Position numbers and translations under genes: made by a program. A DNA stretch of 26,066 bases from an uncultured Atopobiaceae bacterium (GTDB lineage: Bacteria; Actinomycetota; Coriobacteriia; Coriobacteriales; Atopobiaceae), in assembly GCA_900770865.1 (NCBI GenBank), contig CAAGLU010000027.1:1-26066 (forward strand). Direction: 5' to 3'. Numbering within the stretch: the first letter of the stretch is position 1; each line of letters starts with the position of its first letter. The notes beneath the pieces are model-generated. The model worked only from the letters and a program-made list of their open reading frames with translations. It was not told the DNA's origin and did not search any database. This document shows, one piece after another, positions 1 to 9,008 of this stretch.

Positions 1-461
1 ACCAGGCAGATGCCGCCCGGCGTGTGGCCGGGCGTCTCCATCACGCGAAAGCGTGCCGTGCCCACCGCGATAACGTCGCCCTCGGCAAGCAGGCGAGAAG
101 GCTCGGGCGCATCGTCGTCATAGGCAATGCCGGAGCCAGAATACGCCGGGTCGCCGGCATGCTCGGCCATCTCGGCGTCTGCCGCCGAAATCGCAAAGGG
201 TGCACCCGTCGCCGAGACAAGCGCCGCCACGCCACCCACGTGGTCACCGTGGCCGTGGGTCGCCGCCACGCACACGGCCTTCTCGCCAGCAAGCGCCGCA
301 GCCACGCGCGCACCTGCGGCTCCGGGGTCAACGACCAGGGCCTCGCCGGCAGAGACGTAGGCGTAGCAGTTGGTCTGGATGGGGCCAACGACAAAGACGC
401 GCACCACGTCACCGGCGTCGGACGCCGCAAAAGACCCCGCATCGCGAAAGAAGCTCCCCAT
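1..461 (-). CDS. MBL-fold metallo-hydrolase (glyoxalase II-like), 3' part outside window
   Basis: Partial gene; the first 153 residues are visible and the C-terminus lies beyond base 1. The metallo-beta-lactamase metal motif THGHGDHVGG is at residues 68-77 (His69, His71, Asp73, His74), and the next conserved His is in ETPGHTPGG (His146). The early stretch GPIQTNCYAY followed by LVVDPGA is typical of the small YcbL/glyoxalase-II-like branch, which hydrolyses thioesters such as S-lactoylglutathione analogues; the true substrate cannot be read from the sequence. The ATG at 461-459 follows the relA stop by 2 nt, so it is probably translated by coupling to relA as the last visible gene of the secD-secF-recJ-relA operon. 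A hydrolase of this type downstream of relA is common in Gram-positive genomes (from memory). Confidence 0.85.
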   Translation of the reverse strand, partial: MGSFFRDAGSFAASDAGDVVRVFVVGPIQTNCYAYVSAGEALVVDPGAAGARVAAALAGEKAVCVAATHGHGDHVGGVAALVSATGAPFAISAADAEMAEHAGDPAYSGSGIAYDDDAPEPSRLLAEGDVIAVGTARFRVMETPGHTPGGICL

Positions 462-463
462 CG

Positions 464-2905
464 CTACACCCGCTGCTTCATCTGGTTGGCGCCCTCGCCG
501 GGCATGATGCGGCGCGCGTCATAGACCGAGGGCACGCGAGAGACACTGGCGAGAAGCGCGTCCAACAGGCTCGCGTCCGAGATGGCAACGATGAAGCGCA
601 GGCGGGCGATGCCCTGCTTGCCCGTCTGCGTGGCCGCGGAGAGGATGTTGCCGCCCGCATCGCCAATGGCGATGGTGATGTCCTTGAGGAGCCCCATCCG
701 GTCCGTAGCCTCGACCACGATCTCGACCCTGAACTCCGTGGCACCGGAGGTGTCCCACTCCACGGGAATCATGCGCTCGGGGTGGTTCATGAGGTCACGC
801 ACATTGGGGCAGTTGGCGCGGTGCACAGACACGCCGCGGCCGCGCGTCACAAAGCCCACGATGTCGTCGCCGGCCACGGGGTTGCAGCAGTGCGCAAGGT
901 GGACGAGAAGATCGGCGTCGCCCTTCACGACCACGCCGCAGTTGCTGCGACGCCTGGCACCCTTTGCAGTCTGCGTTATGGCATAGGACTGCATGAGGGG
1001 CTTGTTCTCCTTGATTGCCTCCTCGCGCTTGGCCTGGCGCTCAGCCTCCTTGCGCGCGGCCTCGAGCTGCTCGGGCGAGCCCTCCTCGAGGATCTCCTCG
1101 ATGCGGTTGGCCACCTGCTTTGCCGAGACCTTGCCCGTGCCAATGCCGGCAAAGAGGTCGTCGGGCGTGCGGTAGTCGAACTGAGGGTACACGCGCTCGA
1201 TGGCCTTGACCGTGCGCTGCGTGGAGATGCCGTAGCCACGGCGCCGCAGCTCGTGGGCGAGCTCGCTTCTGCCCTGCTCGGCGTCATCCGCGCGCGTCTC
1301 CACCGAGAAGTACTTGCGAATCTTGGCGCGCGCCGAGGGCGTGACCACGATGTTCATCCAGTCGCGGCTGGGCTTGGCATTCTTGTTCGTGAGGACCTCA
1401 ACGCGGTCGCCCATGTTGAGCTTGTAGGTGAGCGGCACAACCGACCCGTTGACCTTTGCTCCCACGCAGTGGTTGCCCACCTCGGTGTGGACGGCATAGG
1501 CAAAGTCGAGCGGCGTCGAGTCGCGACGCAGGCTCATGACCTCGCCCTTTGGCGTGAAGACAAAGATCTCGTGCTCAAAGAGGTCCACGCGCAGATTGTT
1601 CAGGAACTCGTGCGGGTCGTCGATGTCGTCCTCGACGGCCCAGTCGAGGCTCTTGCGAATCCAGTTGATGGTCGAGTCGATCGAGCGGTCCTCGGCCGAC
1701 ATCTTGCCCTGGGAGTTGCCGGCCTTCTTGTAGAGCCAGTGGGCAGCGACGCCGTACTCGGATGCCTCGTGCATCTCGACCGTGCGAATCTGGATCTCGA
1801 TGGGCTTGCCGTCCGGACCCACCACCGTGGTGTGGAGCGACTGGTAGAGGTTGGCCTTGGGTGTGGCGATGTAGTCCTTGAAGCGGCCGGGCATGGGGTG
1901 CCACAGCGTGTGGACGGCACCAAGCGCCGAATAGCAGTCCCCCACCGTCTGCGTGATGATGCGCAGGGCGATAAGGTCATAGATGTCCGAGAAGTCCCGG
2001 CCCTTGCGGGTCATTTTCTGGTAGATGGACCAGAGGTGCTTGGGGCGTCCGGTGATCTGGTAGTTCTTGAGACCCACGCGCTTGAGCTCGTCATCCAGGG
2101 TCTTGATGGCCGCCTCGGTGTCGTCCTCGCGCTGGGCGCGCGAGTCCTGCACCATGCGCGCCACGCGCTGGTACTCCTCGGGCTCAAGCCAGAAGAACGC
2201 AAGGTCCTCAAGCTCCCACTTGATGGACGAGATGCCCAGACGGTCGGCAAGAGGTGCGTAGACATCCATGGTCTCGCGCGCCTTGAAGAGGCGGCGGTCG
2301 GGCGGCAGCGCCGCCAGGGTGCGCATGTTGTGCAGGCGGTCCGCAAGCTTGATGATGACCACGCGGATGTCCTTGGACATGGCGAGGAACATCTTGCGCA
2401 GATTGAGGGCCTGCTTCTCGTCCATCGAGGTCACCTTGATGGATGTGAGCTTGGTGACGCCGTCCACCAGCTCGGCCACGGTCTCGCCAAAGAGGTCCGA
2501 GATCTGCGTGAGCGTTGCCGGGGTGTCCTCCACCGTGTCATGCAGGAGCGCGGCGCAGATGGTGTCCTCGTCCATGTGGAGGTCCTTGCAGAGGATGAGG
2601 GCCACCTCGACGGGGTGGTTGATATAGGGCTCGCCAGAGCGGCGGCGCTGGTCGCGGTGGTAGTCGGCCGCAAAGTGGTAGGCGCGGTCGATCTTTGCCC
2701 ACTCATCATCGTCGAGGTAGGCGCGCGCGGCCTCCTCAAGCACGCGGAAGTTGGCAGCGTCGGGAACCGCGGACTTCTTTGCAGGCGCAGGCGCCGAAGC
2801 TGCGGGGGTCATGGCCGCGGGAACAGTGGGAGCCTTGGCTCCTTCCGCAGGCGTCGCAGCCAGTGCATCCTGGGCCTTCTCGGCCATCATGCCGTCGTCG
2901 CCCAT
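464..2905 (-). CDS. relA: Bifunctional (p)ppGpp synthetase/hydrolase (RelA/SpoT, Rsh)
   Basis: Full-length Rsh protein, 813 aa, cytoplasmic, making and degrading the stringent-response alarmone (p)ppGpp. An Ala/Pro-rich low-complexity leader occupies about residues 1-50. The HD hydrolase domain follows, with His97 (INHPVE) and the HDTVED motif at 122-127. The synthetase domain spans about 280-400, with GRPKHLWSIYQKM near 286. RFKD at 341-344 is the RxKD signature of bifunctional enzymes, as opposed to the ExDD of synthetase-only RelA. A TGS domain (EIFVFTPKGEV) starts near 446, a Cys-containing segment (HCCNP) lies near 674, and a C-terminal ACT domain starts near 730. An intact HD box plus RxKD argues that both activities are present. 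The start is decided by AGGAGG five bases before the ATG; this site overlaps the recJ stop 12 nt upstream, so translation is likely coupled. Confidence 0.95.
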   Translation of the reverse strand: MGDDGMMAEKAQDALAATPAEGAKAPTVPAAMTPAASAPAPAKKSAVPDAANFRVLEEAARAYLDDDEWAKIDRAYHFAADYHRDQRRRSGEPYINHPVEVALILCKDLHMDEDTICAALLHDTVEDTPATLTQISDLFGETVAELVDGVTKLTSIKVTSMDEKQALNLRKMFLAMSKDIRVVIIKLADRLHNMRTLAALPPDRRLFKARETMDVYAPLADRLGISSIKWELEDLAFFWLEPEEYQRVARMVQDSRAQREDDTEAAIKTLDDELKRVGLKNYQITGRPKHLWSIYQKMTRKGRDFSDIYDLIALRIITQTVGDCYSALGAVHTLWHPMPGRFKDYIATPKANLYQSLHTTVVGPDGKPIEIQIRTVEMHEASEYGVAAHWLYKKAGNSQGKMSAEDRSIDSTINWIRKSLDWAVEDDIDDPHEFLNNLRVDLFEHEIFVFTPKGEVMSLRRDSTPLDFAYAVHTEVGNHCVGAKVNGSVVPLTYKLNMGDRVEVLTNKNAKPSRDWMNIVVTPSARAKIRKYFSVETRADDAEQGRSELAHELRRRGYGISTQRTVKAIERVYPQFDYRTPDDLFAGIGTGKVSAKQVANRIEEILEEGSPEQLEAARKEAERQAKREEAIKENKPLMQSYAITQTAKGARRRSNCGVVVKGDADLLVHLAHCCNPVAGDDIVGFVTRGRGVSVHRANCPNVRDLMNHPERMIPVEWDTSGATEFRVEIVVEATDRMGLLKDITIAIGDAGGNILSAATQTGKQGIARLRFIVAISDASLLDALLASVSRVPSVYDARRIMPGEGANQMKQRV

Positions 2906-2917
2906 GGTTCCCTCCTC

Positions 2918-5900
2918 CTATTCGCCCACGCGCACGCCAAAGTCGGGCGCGATGGGCCTGTTTATCGCAGAGAGCAATTCTTCCTCAGTACATGAGAGTA
3001 CCCATTCACCAAACTCGCCGCACGCCTCGCGCTCCCGAATACCCTCGAGATAGCGGGCAGAACCCTCAAGGTCCACATGACCTGGGTTTGTCGCCATGGT
3101 GATAAGCCGCGCGTCGCCAAAGCCCGCAAGCGAGAGCAGACCCAGCTCCGAGAAGACCTGGATGCCGCAGGAGACAGCGCCCTCGGTGAGCGGACGGCCC
3201 TTCACCGTTGCCATGGTCGCAAGCTGGGAGTCGTGTGCCGAGAAGGACGTCTGCCCCACGCTTGCGGCACCCTTTGAGATGCCGCGCAGCGCCCGGTAGA
3301 GCGCGACGAGCTCGTCTCGCGTGGGCGCCACCTGGTCGAGGATGCGCTGCGAAGAGACAAGGTCGCGCTGGCCAAAGAGCAGGTGCACGCAGGCGCTATT
3401 CCCGTCTCGACCGGCACGCCCGCTCATCTGGTTGAACTCAACGCGCCCCAGCGGCATGTCGTAGAGCACCACGTTGCGCACGTTGGGAATGTTCACGCCC
3501 TCGCCAAAGGCGCTGGTCGAGACGATGCAGGAGAGCTCGCCCGTGCGGAAGGCGCGCTCGACGCGGGTGCGGTCGGCGCGGGGCAGGCCGGCGTTGTAGA
3601 AGGCGACCTTGGGCGCAAGCTCCGGTACCTGATGACGCAGCAGCCTGGCCAGCGTCACCGAGCGCGCGCGAGAGTTGACGTAGGCGATGCACTTCTCGCC
3701 CTGGGCCACAATCGAGACGAGCGCTGCGTCGCGGTCACGCAACCCGCGGCAGTCATCCAGGCGGAGGTTGTCTCGCACGGAGGGGTCCACGATTACGTCC
3801 TGAGCGTCAACGCCGCAGAGGTCGCAGATGTCGTGGGCGACCTCTGGCGAGGCCGTGGCCGTGACGGCGAGGACGGTAGGCTCGCCCAGCACTGCACGAA
3901 CGCGGGGCAGGTCGCGATAGGCGTCGCGCGACCCCGAGCCGGCAGGCGAGCTGTGGTGCGCCTCGTCCACCACAAGGAAGCCCACGCGCCCGGAGCGCGC
4001 GAAGTCGTCCACGTGGATGGCAAGATACTCGGGCGTGGTGAGGACAATGTCTACCTGACCGGATGCAAGGGCTTCGTAGACGCGGGCACGCTCGTTTGCG
4101 GGTGTCTCGCCCGTGAGAACCGCCACGCCCACGCCAAGGGGCGCAAGCTCGTCGGCGAGGTGGTGCGCCTGATCTGCCACAAGCGCGCGCAGCGGGTACA
4201 CAAAAACGCTGGCACGGTGCCGTGCGAGCGCCGTACGCGCTGCGTGGACATGGAAGACGAGCGACTTTCCGCGCCCTGTGGCCATCACGCAGAGGGCGGA
4301 GCGGCCGGCCTCAAGGCGTGAGAGGGCCTCCCGCTGCGCGGGAAGGAGCGGGTTCTCGCCGATGAGGGCGTGCACCAGGCTCGCCGTGAGGGACTCGTAG
4401 CTCTGGGACGAGGTAGCGGGCGCAGAAGCCGTGGGTCCTTCTGGAGTGCAAGAATCCACAGGACACGCGGCAGTGATTCCATCCTCAACGCCCTCCTCAC
4501 GTGCAAAGAGCTCGTCCACAAAGCTGGGACCAGAGGACTTCTCGTCTCCACCGTCGCGGTAAAGGATGTCCTTGACCATGAGCTTGGGCTTTGTGCGTCC
4601 CTGCCAGGTCTCATCGACGGCCTCGAAGACAAGATCAACCACGCTGTCCGTGGCGCAGGCGCGCGGGCAGTCTGGCACGCGGAACATGATGGCGGGAACG
4701 CAGGAGACGCCATCCGTGGCAAGGAAGCGCAGGTGGGCGCCGTCGGCCCCAACGCGCGAGCGGTTCTTCATGGTGACGCCGCGCACGGCGAAGAGTGGCT
4801 TCTTGTTCCCCTGGCCAAAGGGCTGCAGCGCCTCGAGCGAGGCAATCGAGGAGACGGTGAGCTCGGAGAGGCGCACGACCGCCGTGACCTCCCCGCGCGA
4901 CTCGAACTCCTCGGCAGGCAAGGCGTCGAGCACGGACTCCAGACGATCGCGGAATTCGTCGAGCCGCGACGCCTCGCAGGTCACGCCCACGGCACCGGCG
5001 TGGCCGCCAAAGCGCACGAGCAGGTCAGAGCACTGCTCGACGGCACGGAACAGGTCAACCGAGCCAACGGAGCGGCCGGACCCGCGCGCGATGCCGTCCT
5101 GGATGGTGAAGAGGATCGTGGGCACGTGGTAACGATTTACGATGCGGCTTGCCACGATGCCCTTAACGCCCTCGTGCCAGCCCTCGCCGCCAACGACAAT
5201 GACGCGGCCACCGTGCCAGGTGGCGGCAACCTTCGCGAGCGCCTCCTCGGTGAGGGCAGACTCTATCTCGCGTCGCTGGCGGTTGATGTCCTCAAGCTGT
5301 CCAGCTAGAACCGGCGCCTGGGCGGGATCGCTCGTCATGAGCAGGTCGATGGCCACGTCGGTGGTACCCATGCGACCTGCCGCGTTAAGGCGCGGGATAA
5401 TCGAGAAGGGCAGCGAGTCCGCCGTGACCTCGGAGATGTCTTGGCCAGCGCAGGCAGCAAGTGCCACCAGGCCGGGACGCGAGGTCCTTCTCAGCCGCTC
5501 GATGCCATCGGCCACCAGGGCGCGGTTCTCGGGCGAAAGCTGCATCATGTCCGAGAGGGTGCCTAGTGCAGCGACGTCGGTGTAGGAGCGCCAAATGTCC
5601 GGCTTACCCAGGCGCCTCCCCAGCGCAGCCAGGAGCTTGAGCGCCACTCCCGCACCCGCAAGGTCGCGAGAGGGGCCATCTGCCGCAAGCTTGGGGTCTG
5701 TCACGGGAACGCCCTGGGGCACGAGGTCCGCGGGCTCGTGGTGGTCTGTCACCACCACGTCGATGCCCTGCTCCCGGAGCCAGTCGACCTCGTGCTCGGC
5801 GGCGATGCCGTTGTCGACGGTCACGATGAGGTCGGGCTTGCCGTCTGCCAGCACGCGGTCGAGCGCAGCCTTGGTGAGGCCGTAGCCCTCGCCAAAGCGG

Positions 5901-6259
5901 TGCGGAATGTAGGCGCGAGCGCGCCCGCCCAGCTCGCGCAGGCCCAGCGCGAGGATGCAGGTGGAGCTCATGCCGTCGACGTCGAAGTCGCCAAAGACGG
6001 CAATGTCCTCCCCCGCCATCACGGCGCGCTCGACGCGGTCTGCCGCCTCGGCCATGCCGGGAATGAGGAGAGGGTCTGCCCAGTCGCGCTCGAGCGAAGG
6101 GGTGAGGAACGCGCGGGCATCCTCGACGCTGGTGAAGCCACGGGCAACAAGGACCCGCGCCACCAGCGGCGGCACGTCCAGGGCACGAGCAAGGGACGCC
6201 TCGGCGCGCGAATCCGCGTCGAGGACGTCCCAACGTCGACTGTCAAGCAGGCCGGGCAC
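2918..6259 (-). CDS. recJ: RecJ single-strand exonuclease fused to a RecQ-like SF2 helicase
   Basis: 1113 aa from a GTG at 6259, one base after the secF stop. Longer in-frame starts would only add residues read from inside secF. Residues 1-570 are a standard RecJ core: DHH phosphoesterase motifs DFDVDG (91-96), VDNGIA (148-153) and TDHHEP (171-176), DHHA1 region with RFGGHAGAVG (417-426), then the OB part (EALQPFGQGNKKP). A low-complexity linker (about 570-625) leads into a helicase: LPAQ Q-motif-like site (639-642), Walker A MATGRGKS (659-666), DEAH (765-768), TATAS (800-804) and motif VI QMSGRAGRDG (944-953). The tail after about 975 has no visible RecQ zinc or HRDC domain and resembles, from memory, the C-terminal domain of Firmicutes RecJ. 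Family role: 5'-3' single-strand DNA degradation in recombination and repair. The helicase could unwind DNA for its own nuclease; that is inference. Confidence 0.92.
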   Translation of the reverse strand: MPGLLDSRRWDVLDADSRAEASLARALDVPPLVARVLVARGFTSVEDARAFLTPSLERDWADPLLIPGMAEAADRVERAVMAGEDIAVFGDFDVDGMSSTCILALGLRELGGRARAYIPHRFGEGYGLTKAALDRVLADGKPDLIVTVDNGIAAEHEVDWLREQGIDVVVTDHHEPADLVPQGVPVTDPKLAADGPSRDLAGAGVALKLLAALGRRLGKPDIWRSYTDVAALGTLSDMMQLSPENRALVADGIERLRRTSRPGLVALAACAGQDISEVTADSLPFSIIPRLNAAGRMGTTDVAIDLLMTSDPAQAPVLAGQLEDINRQRREIESALTEEALAKVAATWHGGRVIVVGGEGWHEGVKGIVASRIVNRYHVPTILFTIQDGIARGSGRSVGSVDLFRAVEQCSDLLVRFGGHAGAVGVTCEASRLDEFRDRLESVLDALPAEEFESRGEVTAVVRLSELTVSSIASLEALQPFGQGNKKPLFAVRGVTMKNRSRVGADGAHLRFLATDGVSCVPAIMFRVPDCPRACATDSVVDLVFEAVDETWQGRTKPKLMVKDILYRDGGDEKSSGPSFVDELFAREEGVEDGITAACPVDSCTPEGPTASAPATSSQSYESLTASLVHALIGENPLLPAQREALSRLEAGRSALCVMATGRGKSLVFHVHAARTALARHRASVFVYPLRALVADQAHHLADELAPLGVGVAVLTGETPANERARVYEALASGQVDIVLTTPEYLAIHVDDFARSGRVGFLVVDEAHHSSPAGSGSRDAYRDLPRVRAVLGEPTVLAVTATASPEVAHDICDLCGVDAQDVIVDPSVRDNLRLDDCRGLRDRDAALVSIVAQGEKCIAYVNSRARSVTLARLLRHQVPELAPKVAFYNAGLPRADRTRVERAFRTGELSCIVSTSAFGEGVNIPNVRNVVLYDMPLGRVEFNQMSGRAGRDGNSACVHLLFGQRDLVSSQRILDQVAPTRDELVALYRALRGISKGAASVGQTSFSAHDSQLATMATVKGRPLTEGAVSCGIQVFSELGLLSLAGFGDARLITMATNPGHVDLEGSARYLEGIREREACGEFGEWVLSCTEEELLSAINRPIAPDFGVRVGE

Positions 6260-6260
6260 G

Positions 6261-7244
6261 TTAGCCTTCCTTGGGCTCGTTCTTCTCGGCGCCGGCGGCG
6301 GGGGCTGCCGCAACCTTGGCGGCGCTGCCGTACTTTGCCTCGAGCTTGGCCCACTTGGGCTCGCGCGTCTTCCAGATGGCCAGCAGCGGGGATGCCACGG
6401 CGAAGCTGGAGTAGGTGCCCAGAATCTCGCCGACCAGGATGGCGAAGGCGAAGTCCTTGAGCGTGGCACCGCCAATGGCCAGCATGCAGATGACCGGCAC
6501 GAGCGTCACAATCGTGGTGTTGATAGTGCGGACGATGACCTCGTTGATCGAGAAGTTGCAGATCTCGAAGTACGTGTGGTGCACACCGTCGCGAAGCTGC
6601 TTGGCGTTCTCGTTCATGCGGTTGAACTCGACCACGGTGTCGTAGAGCGAGTAGCCCATGATGGTGAGTAGTGCGGCGATGACATTGGGCGAGATGTCAA
6701 TCTGGAACCAGGCGTAGACGCCGAGCGTAATCACGAGGTCGTGGATGAGCGCGACCACGGCCGTGATGGACATCTTGAACTCGTAGCGGAACGAGACGTA
6801 GGCAATGATGAGGAGAATAGCCACGCCAAACGCCATGAGCGACGAGCGCGTGGTGTCGGCGCCCCAGTCGGGACCGATGGTCGTGACAGTGTAGTTGTCG
6901 CTCGTGAGGCCAAGGGACTCGGCTGCCGCCTGCGCGTGGGCGTTGGCGGTGGTGGGGTCGGTGGTGTCGGAGCGAACGAGGAAGCCCGCCTCGCCCTGCG
7001 TGGTGGTGGTCTGGACGGTGGCCGTGCCCTCATCCGTTGCCGCAAGGGCGTCGCGCATCTGCTCGATGGTGATGTCGCCCGTCTGGTAGAAGTCTATCTC
7101 GGTGCCGCCCGTGAACTCGATGCCAAAGACCAGGCCGCGCGCGGCGAGGCCCACGATGGAGAGAATCACGAGGATGCACGAGAGCGTGAGGAACTGCTTG
7201 CGGTGACCGATGAACGAGATCTCGTGGGAGAAGTGGCTACGCAC
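6261..7244 (-). CDS. secF: Protein translocase subunit SecF
   Basis: Inner-membrane partner of SecD in the SecDF complex, which uses the proton-motive force to pull secreted proteins across the membrane after SecYEG/SecA. From the GTG at 7244 it is 327 aa. The first transmembrane segment lies about residues 17-37, followed by the SecF signature FGIEFTGGTEIDF (40-52), a short external domain, and a five-helix bundle containing LYDTVVEFNRMNENAK. The hydrophilic tail is Lys/Ala/Glu-rich. The start codon overlaps the secD stop by 8 nt, with GGTGAGG just upstream as ribosome-binding site; a second GTG at 7253, adding three residues, is also possible. It is immediately followed by recJ after one base. 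The separate secD and secF genes differ from the fused SecDF of Bacillus. Confidence 0.95.
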   Translation of the reverse strand: MRSHFSHEISFIGHRKQFLTLSCILVILSIVGLAARGLVFGIEFTGGTEIDFYQTGDITIEQMRDALAATDEGTATVQTTTTQGEAGFLVRSDTTDPTTANAHAQAAAESLGLTSDNYTVTTIGPDWGADTTRSSLMAFGVAILLIIAYVSFRYEFKMSITAVVALIHDLVITLGVYAWFQIDISPNVIAALLTIMGYSLYDTVVEFNRMNENAKQLRDGVHHTYFEICNFSINEVIVRTINTTIVTLVPVICMLAIGGATLKDFAFAILVGEILGTYSSFAVASPLLAIWKTREPKWAKLEAKYGSAAKVAAAPAAGAEKNEPKEG

Positions 7245-8772
7245 GAGCCTCACCCCCCTTCGCGGGCGAGGCGGGCGTCTTGGCGCCCCTCGCCTTCTTA
7301 GCCTCCTGGGACCTGCGCTCTGCCTCGGCCATGTCCTGGTCGACGCCCCAGAAGCCAGGGTGCGACGGGATGACGTGGGCGGCAAGGAGCCTGAGCGCGG
7401 GTGCCTTGAAGCCGAACATGGTCACGATGTCGCAGGCAACGCCGAGCGCCAGGGTGAGGCCAAAGCCCTTCACGGTGCCCGTGCCCACGAAGAAGAGCGC
7501 AAGCGCGGTGACGAGGGTCACGATGTCGGCGTCGAGCGAGGTCATGATGCCGTGGCGCGCACCAGAGACGGAAGCGTTCTTAACGGTGCGACCCATGCGA
7601 ATCTCCTCGCGGAAGCGCTCGAGCACCAGGATCGAGGAGTCAGCCGCGGAGCCCGTGGTGAGGACCATGCCCGCGAGTCCCGGCAGCGACAGCGAGAACA
7701 TGCCGTAGTGCGAGAGGATGGCGAGAAGCCCCAGGTAGAGGATAGCGAAGACCACAAGCGAGCCAAGCGTGAGGAGTCCTAGGCCGCGGTAGAAGAAGAA
7801 CAGGTAGACGATCACGATCGCCACGCCAATGACAAGGGCGAGGATGCCCTGGTTGAGCGAGTCCTGGCCGAGCGTGGGGCCAACCACGCGGCTCTCGGAG
7901 TAGTTGAGACTAACCGGCAGCGAACCGGAGTCGAGCACGGTCTTGAGCTCCTGGGCCTGCGCGCTCGTGAAGTTGCCGGTGATGGAGACCTTGCCGCCAG
8001 AAATCTCTTCCTGCACGGCAGGCGCGGACTGCACCACACCATCGAGCACGATGCAGATCTGGCCGTTGGTGGGAGCGAGCTCCTTGGTCACCTGGTCGAA
8101 GATGTCCGCGCCCTCGGAGTTGAAGGTGATGTTTACCGCATAGGTACCCACCGAGGTCGAGGACTGAGCGACTGAGGTCGACTCGATGTAGGAACCGTCG
8201 AGGAAGGCGGTATAGGTGCCCTGCTCAAGCGTCACGTTGGAAGCGCCGGCCTCGATCTTTGCGAGGGCGTCCGCATCACCGATGTCGTCAAGACGAACAA
8301 ACTCGAGGTGGCCGGTCTGACCGATGGTCTGGACTGCGGCGTCTGCATCCGTGGCACCAGGAATCTGAACCAGGATCGAGTTGGTGCCCTGGATCTGCAC
8401 GGTGGCCTCGGAGGCTCCCAGCGTGTTGACGCGCTTCTCGACAATGGACTTGGCCGTGTTCATCTCGTCTGCCGAGGGTGTGGAGCCATCTTGCTTGGAG
8501 GCGGTAAGGATTACCGAGACGCCGCCCTGGATGTCGAGACCGGTGGTGATGCGCTCACCAAGCGGCGTGAAGCAGAACGCGCACGCCACACAGAGAACGG
8601 CTGTCACCACGATCGTGGAGACGTAGCGGCGCACGGTTGGGTTCATGCGGCGGCGCTTGGAGCGGCCGGGACGAGCGGAGCGCCCGCCCTTCGAGCTACG
8701 CGATTTCGACTCGGTAGCGTTCCACCGGTCGAGGCCCGTCTTGGGGGCCTCGCGGTCTTGCTTGTGGGCCAT
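7237..8772 (-). CDS. secD: Protein translocase subunit SecD
   Basis: 511 aa membrane protein, first gene of the secD-secF-recJ-relA operon. A strongly basic N-terminus (SKRRRMNP near residue 38) precedes transmembrane segment 1 (about 50-68), then the SecD hallmark GLDIQGGVSVIL (78-89), the periplasmic/extracytoplasmic P1 region, and the C-terminal helix bundle with RFREEIRMGRT, SLDADIVTLVTAL and the GTGTVKGFGLTLALG loop. The cytoplasmic tail is Ala/Lys-rich. The ATG at 8772 is chosen because GGAAGG lies seven bases upstream; a longer start at 8796 has no such site. It acts with SecF on late steps of protein export. The usual neighbour yajC is not present between tgt and secD. Confidence 0.95.
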   Translation of the reverse strand: MAHKQDREAPKTGLDRWNATESKSRSSKGGRSARPGRSKRRRMNPTVRRYVSTIVVTAVLCVACAFCFTPLGERITTGLDIQGGVSVILTASKQDGSTPSADEMNTAKSIVEKRVNTLGASEATVQIQGTNSILVQIPGATDADAAVQTIGQTGHLEFVRLDDIGDADALAKIEAGASNVTLEQGTYTAFLDGSYIESTSVAQSSTSVGTYAVNITFNSEGADIFDQVTKELAPTNGQICIVLDGVVQSAPAVQEEISGGKVSITGNFTSAQAQELKTVLDSGSLPVSLNYSESRVVGPTLGQDSLNQGILALVIGVAIVIVYLFFFYRGLGLLTLGSLVVFAILYLGLLAILSHYGMFSLSLPGLAGMVLTTGSAADSSILVLERFREEIRMGRTVKNASVSGARHGIMTSLDADIVTLVTALALFFVGTGTVKGFGLTLALGVACDIVTMFGFKAPALRLLAAHVIPSHPGFWGVDQDMAEAERRSQEAKKARGAKTPASPAKGGEARA

Positions 8773-8847
8773 GTGCAAACCTTCCGTTTTTGGCAAACAT
8801 GCCGACCGAGCGTTAGAGACGCACGGCTCCGGTTATTTTCCGAAGCC

Positions 8848-8853
8848 ATTATA
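8848..8853 (-). promoter_or_regulatory. Probable -10 element of the secD operon promoter
   Basis: On the minus strand this is a perfect TATAAT, about 75 nt upstream of the secD ATG. No convincing -35 hexamer sits at 16-18 nt upstream (the bases there are close to CAGCGA), so the call rests on the -10 box and its position. It would give a leader of roughly 70 nt. Confidence 0.45.
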
Positions 8854-8915
8854 GGGTTTGCTCCGCAACGTCGCTGAGTGAGCCTTTGTCCCGCACCCTG
8901 CGCGCCCGCCCGTTG

Positions 8916-8982
8916 TTACCGGCCCGTCTTGGCACCAAATCATTTCCGCAGGTAAGGATTGACGGAAGCCACGGGCCGGTAA
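8916..8982. repeat. Palindromic element, copy 1
   Basis: Perfect 12-bp inverted arms, TTACCGGCCCGT at 8916-8927 and its complement at 8971-8982, enclose 43 nt. The inner part contains a second small inverted repeat, TTCCG and CGGAA. The element could fold into a long branched hairpin in either strand's RNA. Confidence 0.75.
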
Positions 8983-9008
8983 TACCGCGCGCTTCGCTGT
9001 CGCCGCTG

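Noticed and set aside
200..2995. Very long plus-strand open frame opposite relA
   Set aside because: Antisense shadow of a high-GC gene; relA has all family motifs and a strong ribosome site on the minus strand.
6260..6475. N-terminal extension of the RecJ frame by 72 residues
   Set aside because: These codons lie inside secF in another frame and give Pro/Ser/Arg-rich text; the GTG at 6259 right after the secF stop gives a standard RecJ N-terminus.
8970..9000. T-box-like sequence (GGTAATACCGCG)
   Set aside because: Only a superficial match to the T-box antiterminator motif; no specifier loop, no terminator/antiterminator pair and no aminoacyl-tRNA or amino acid gene downstream.
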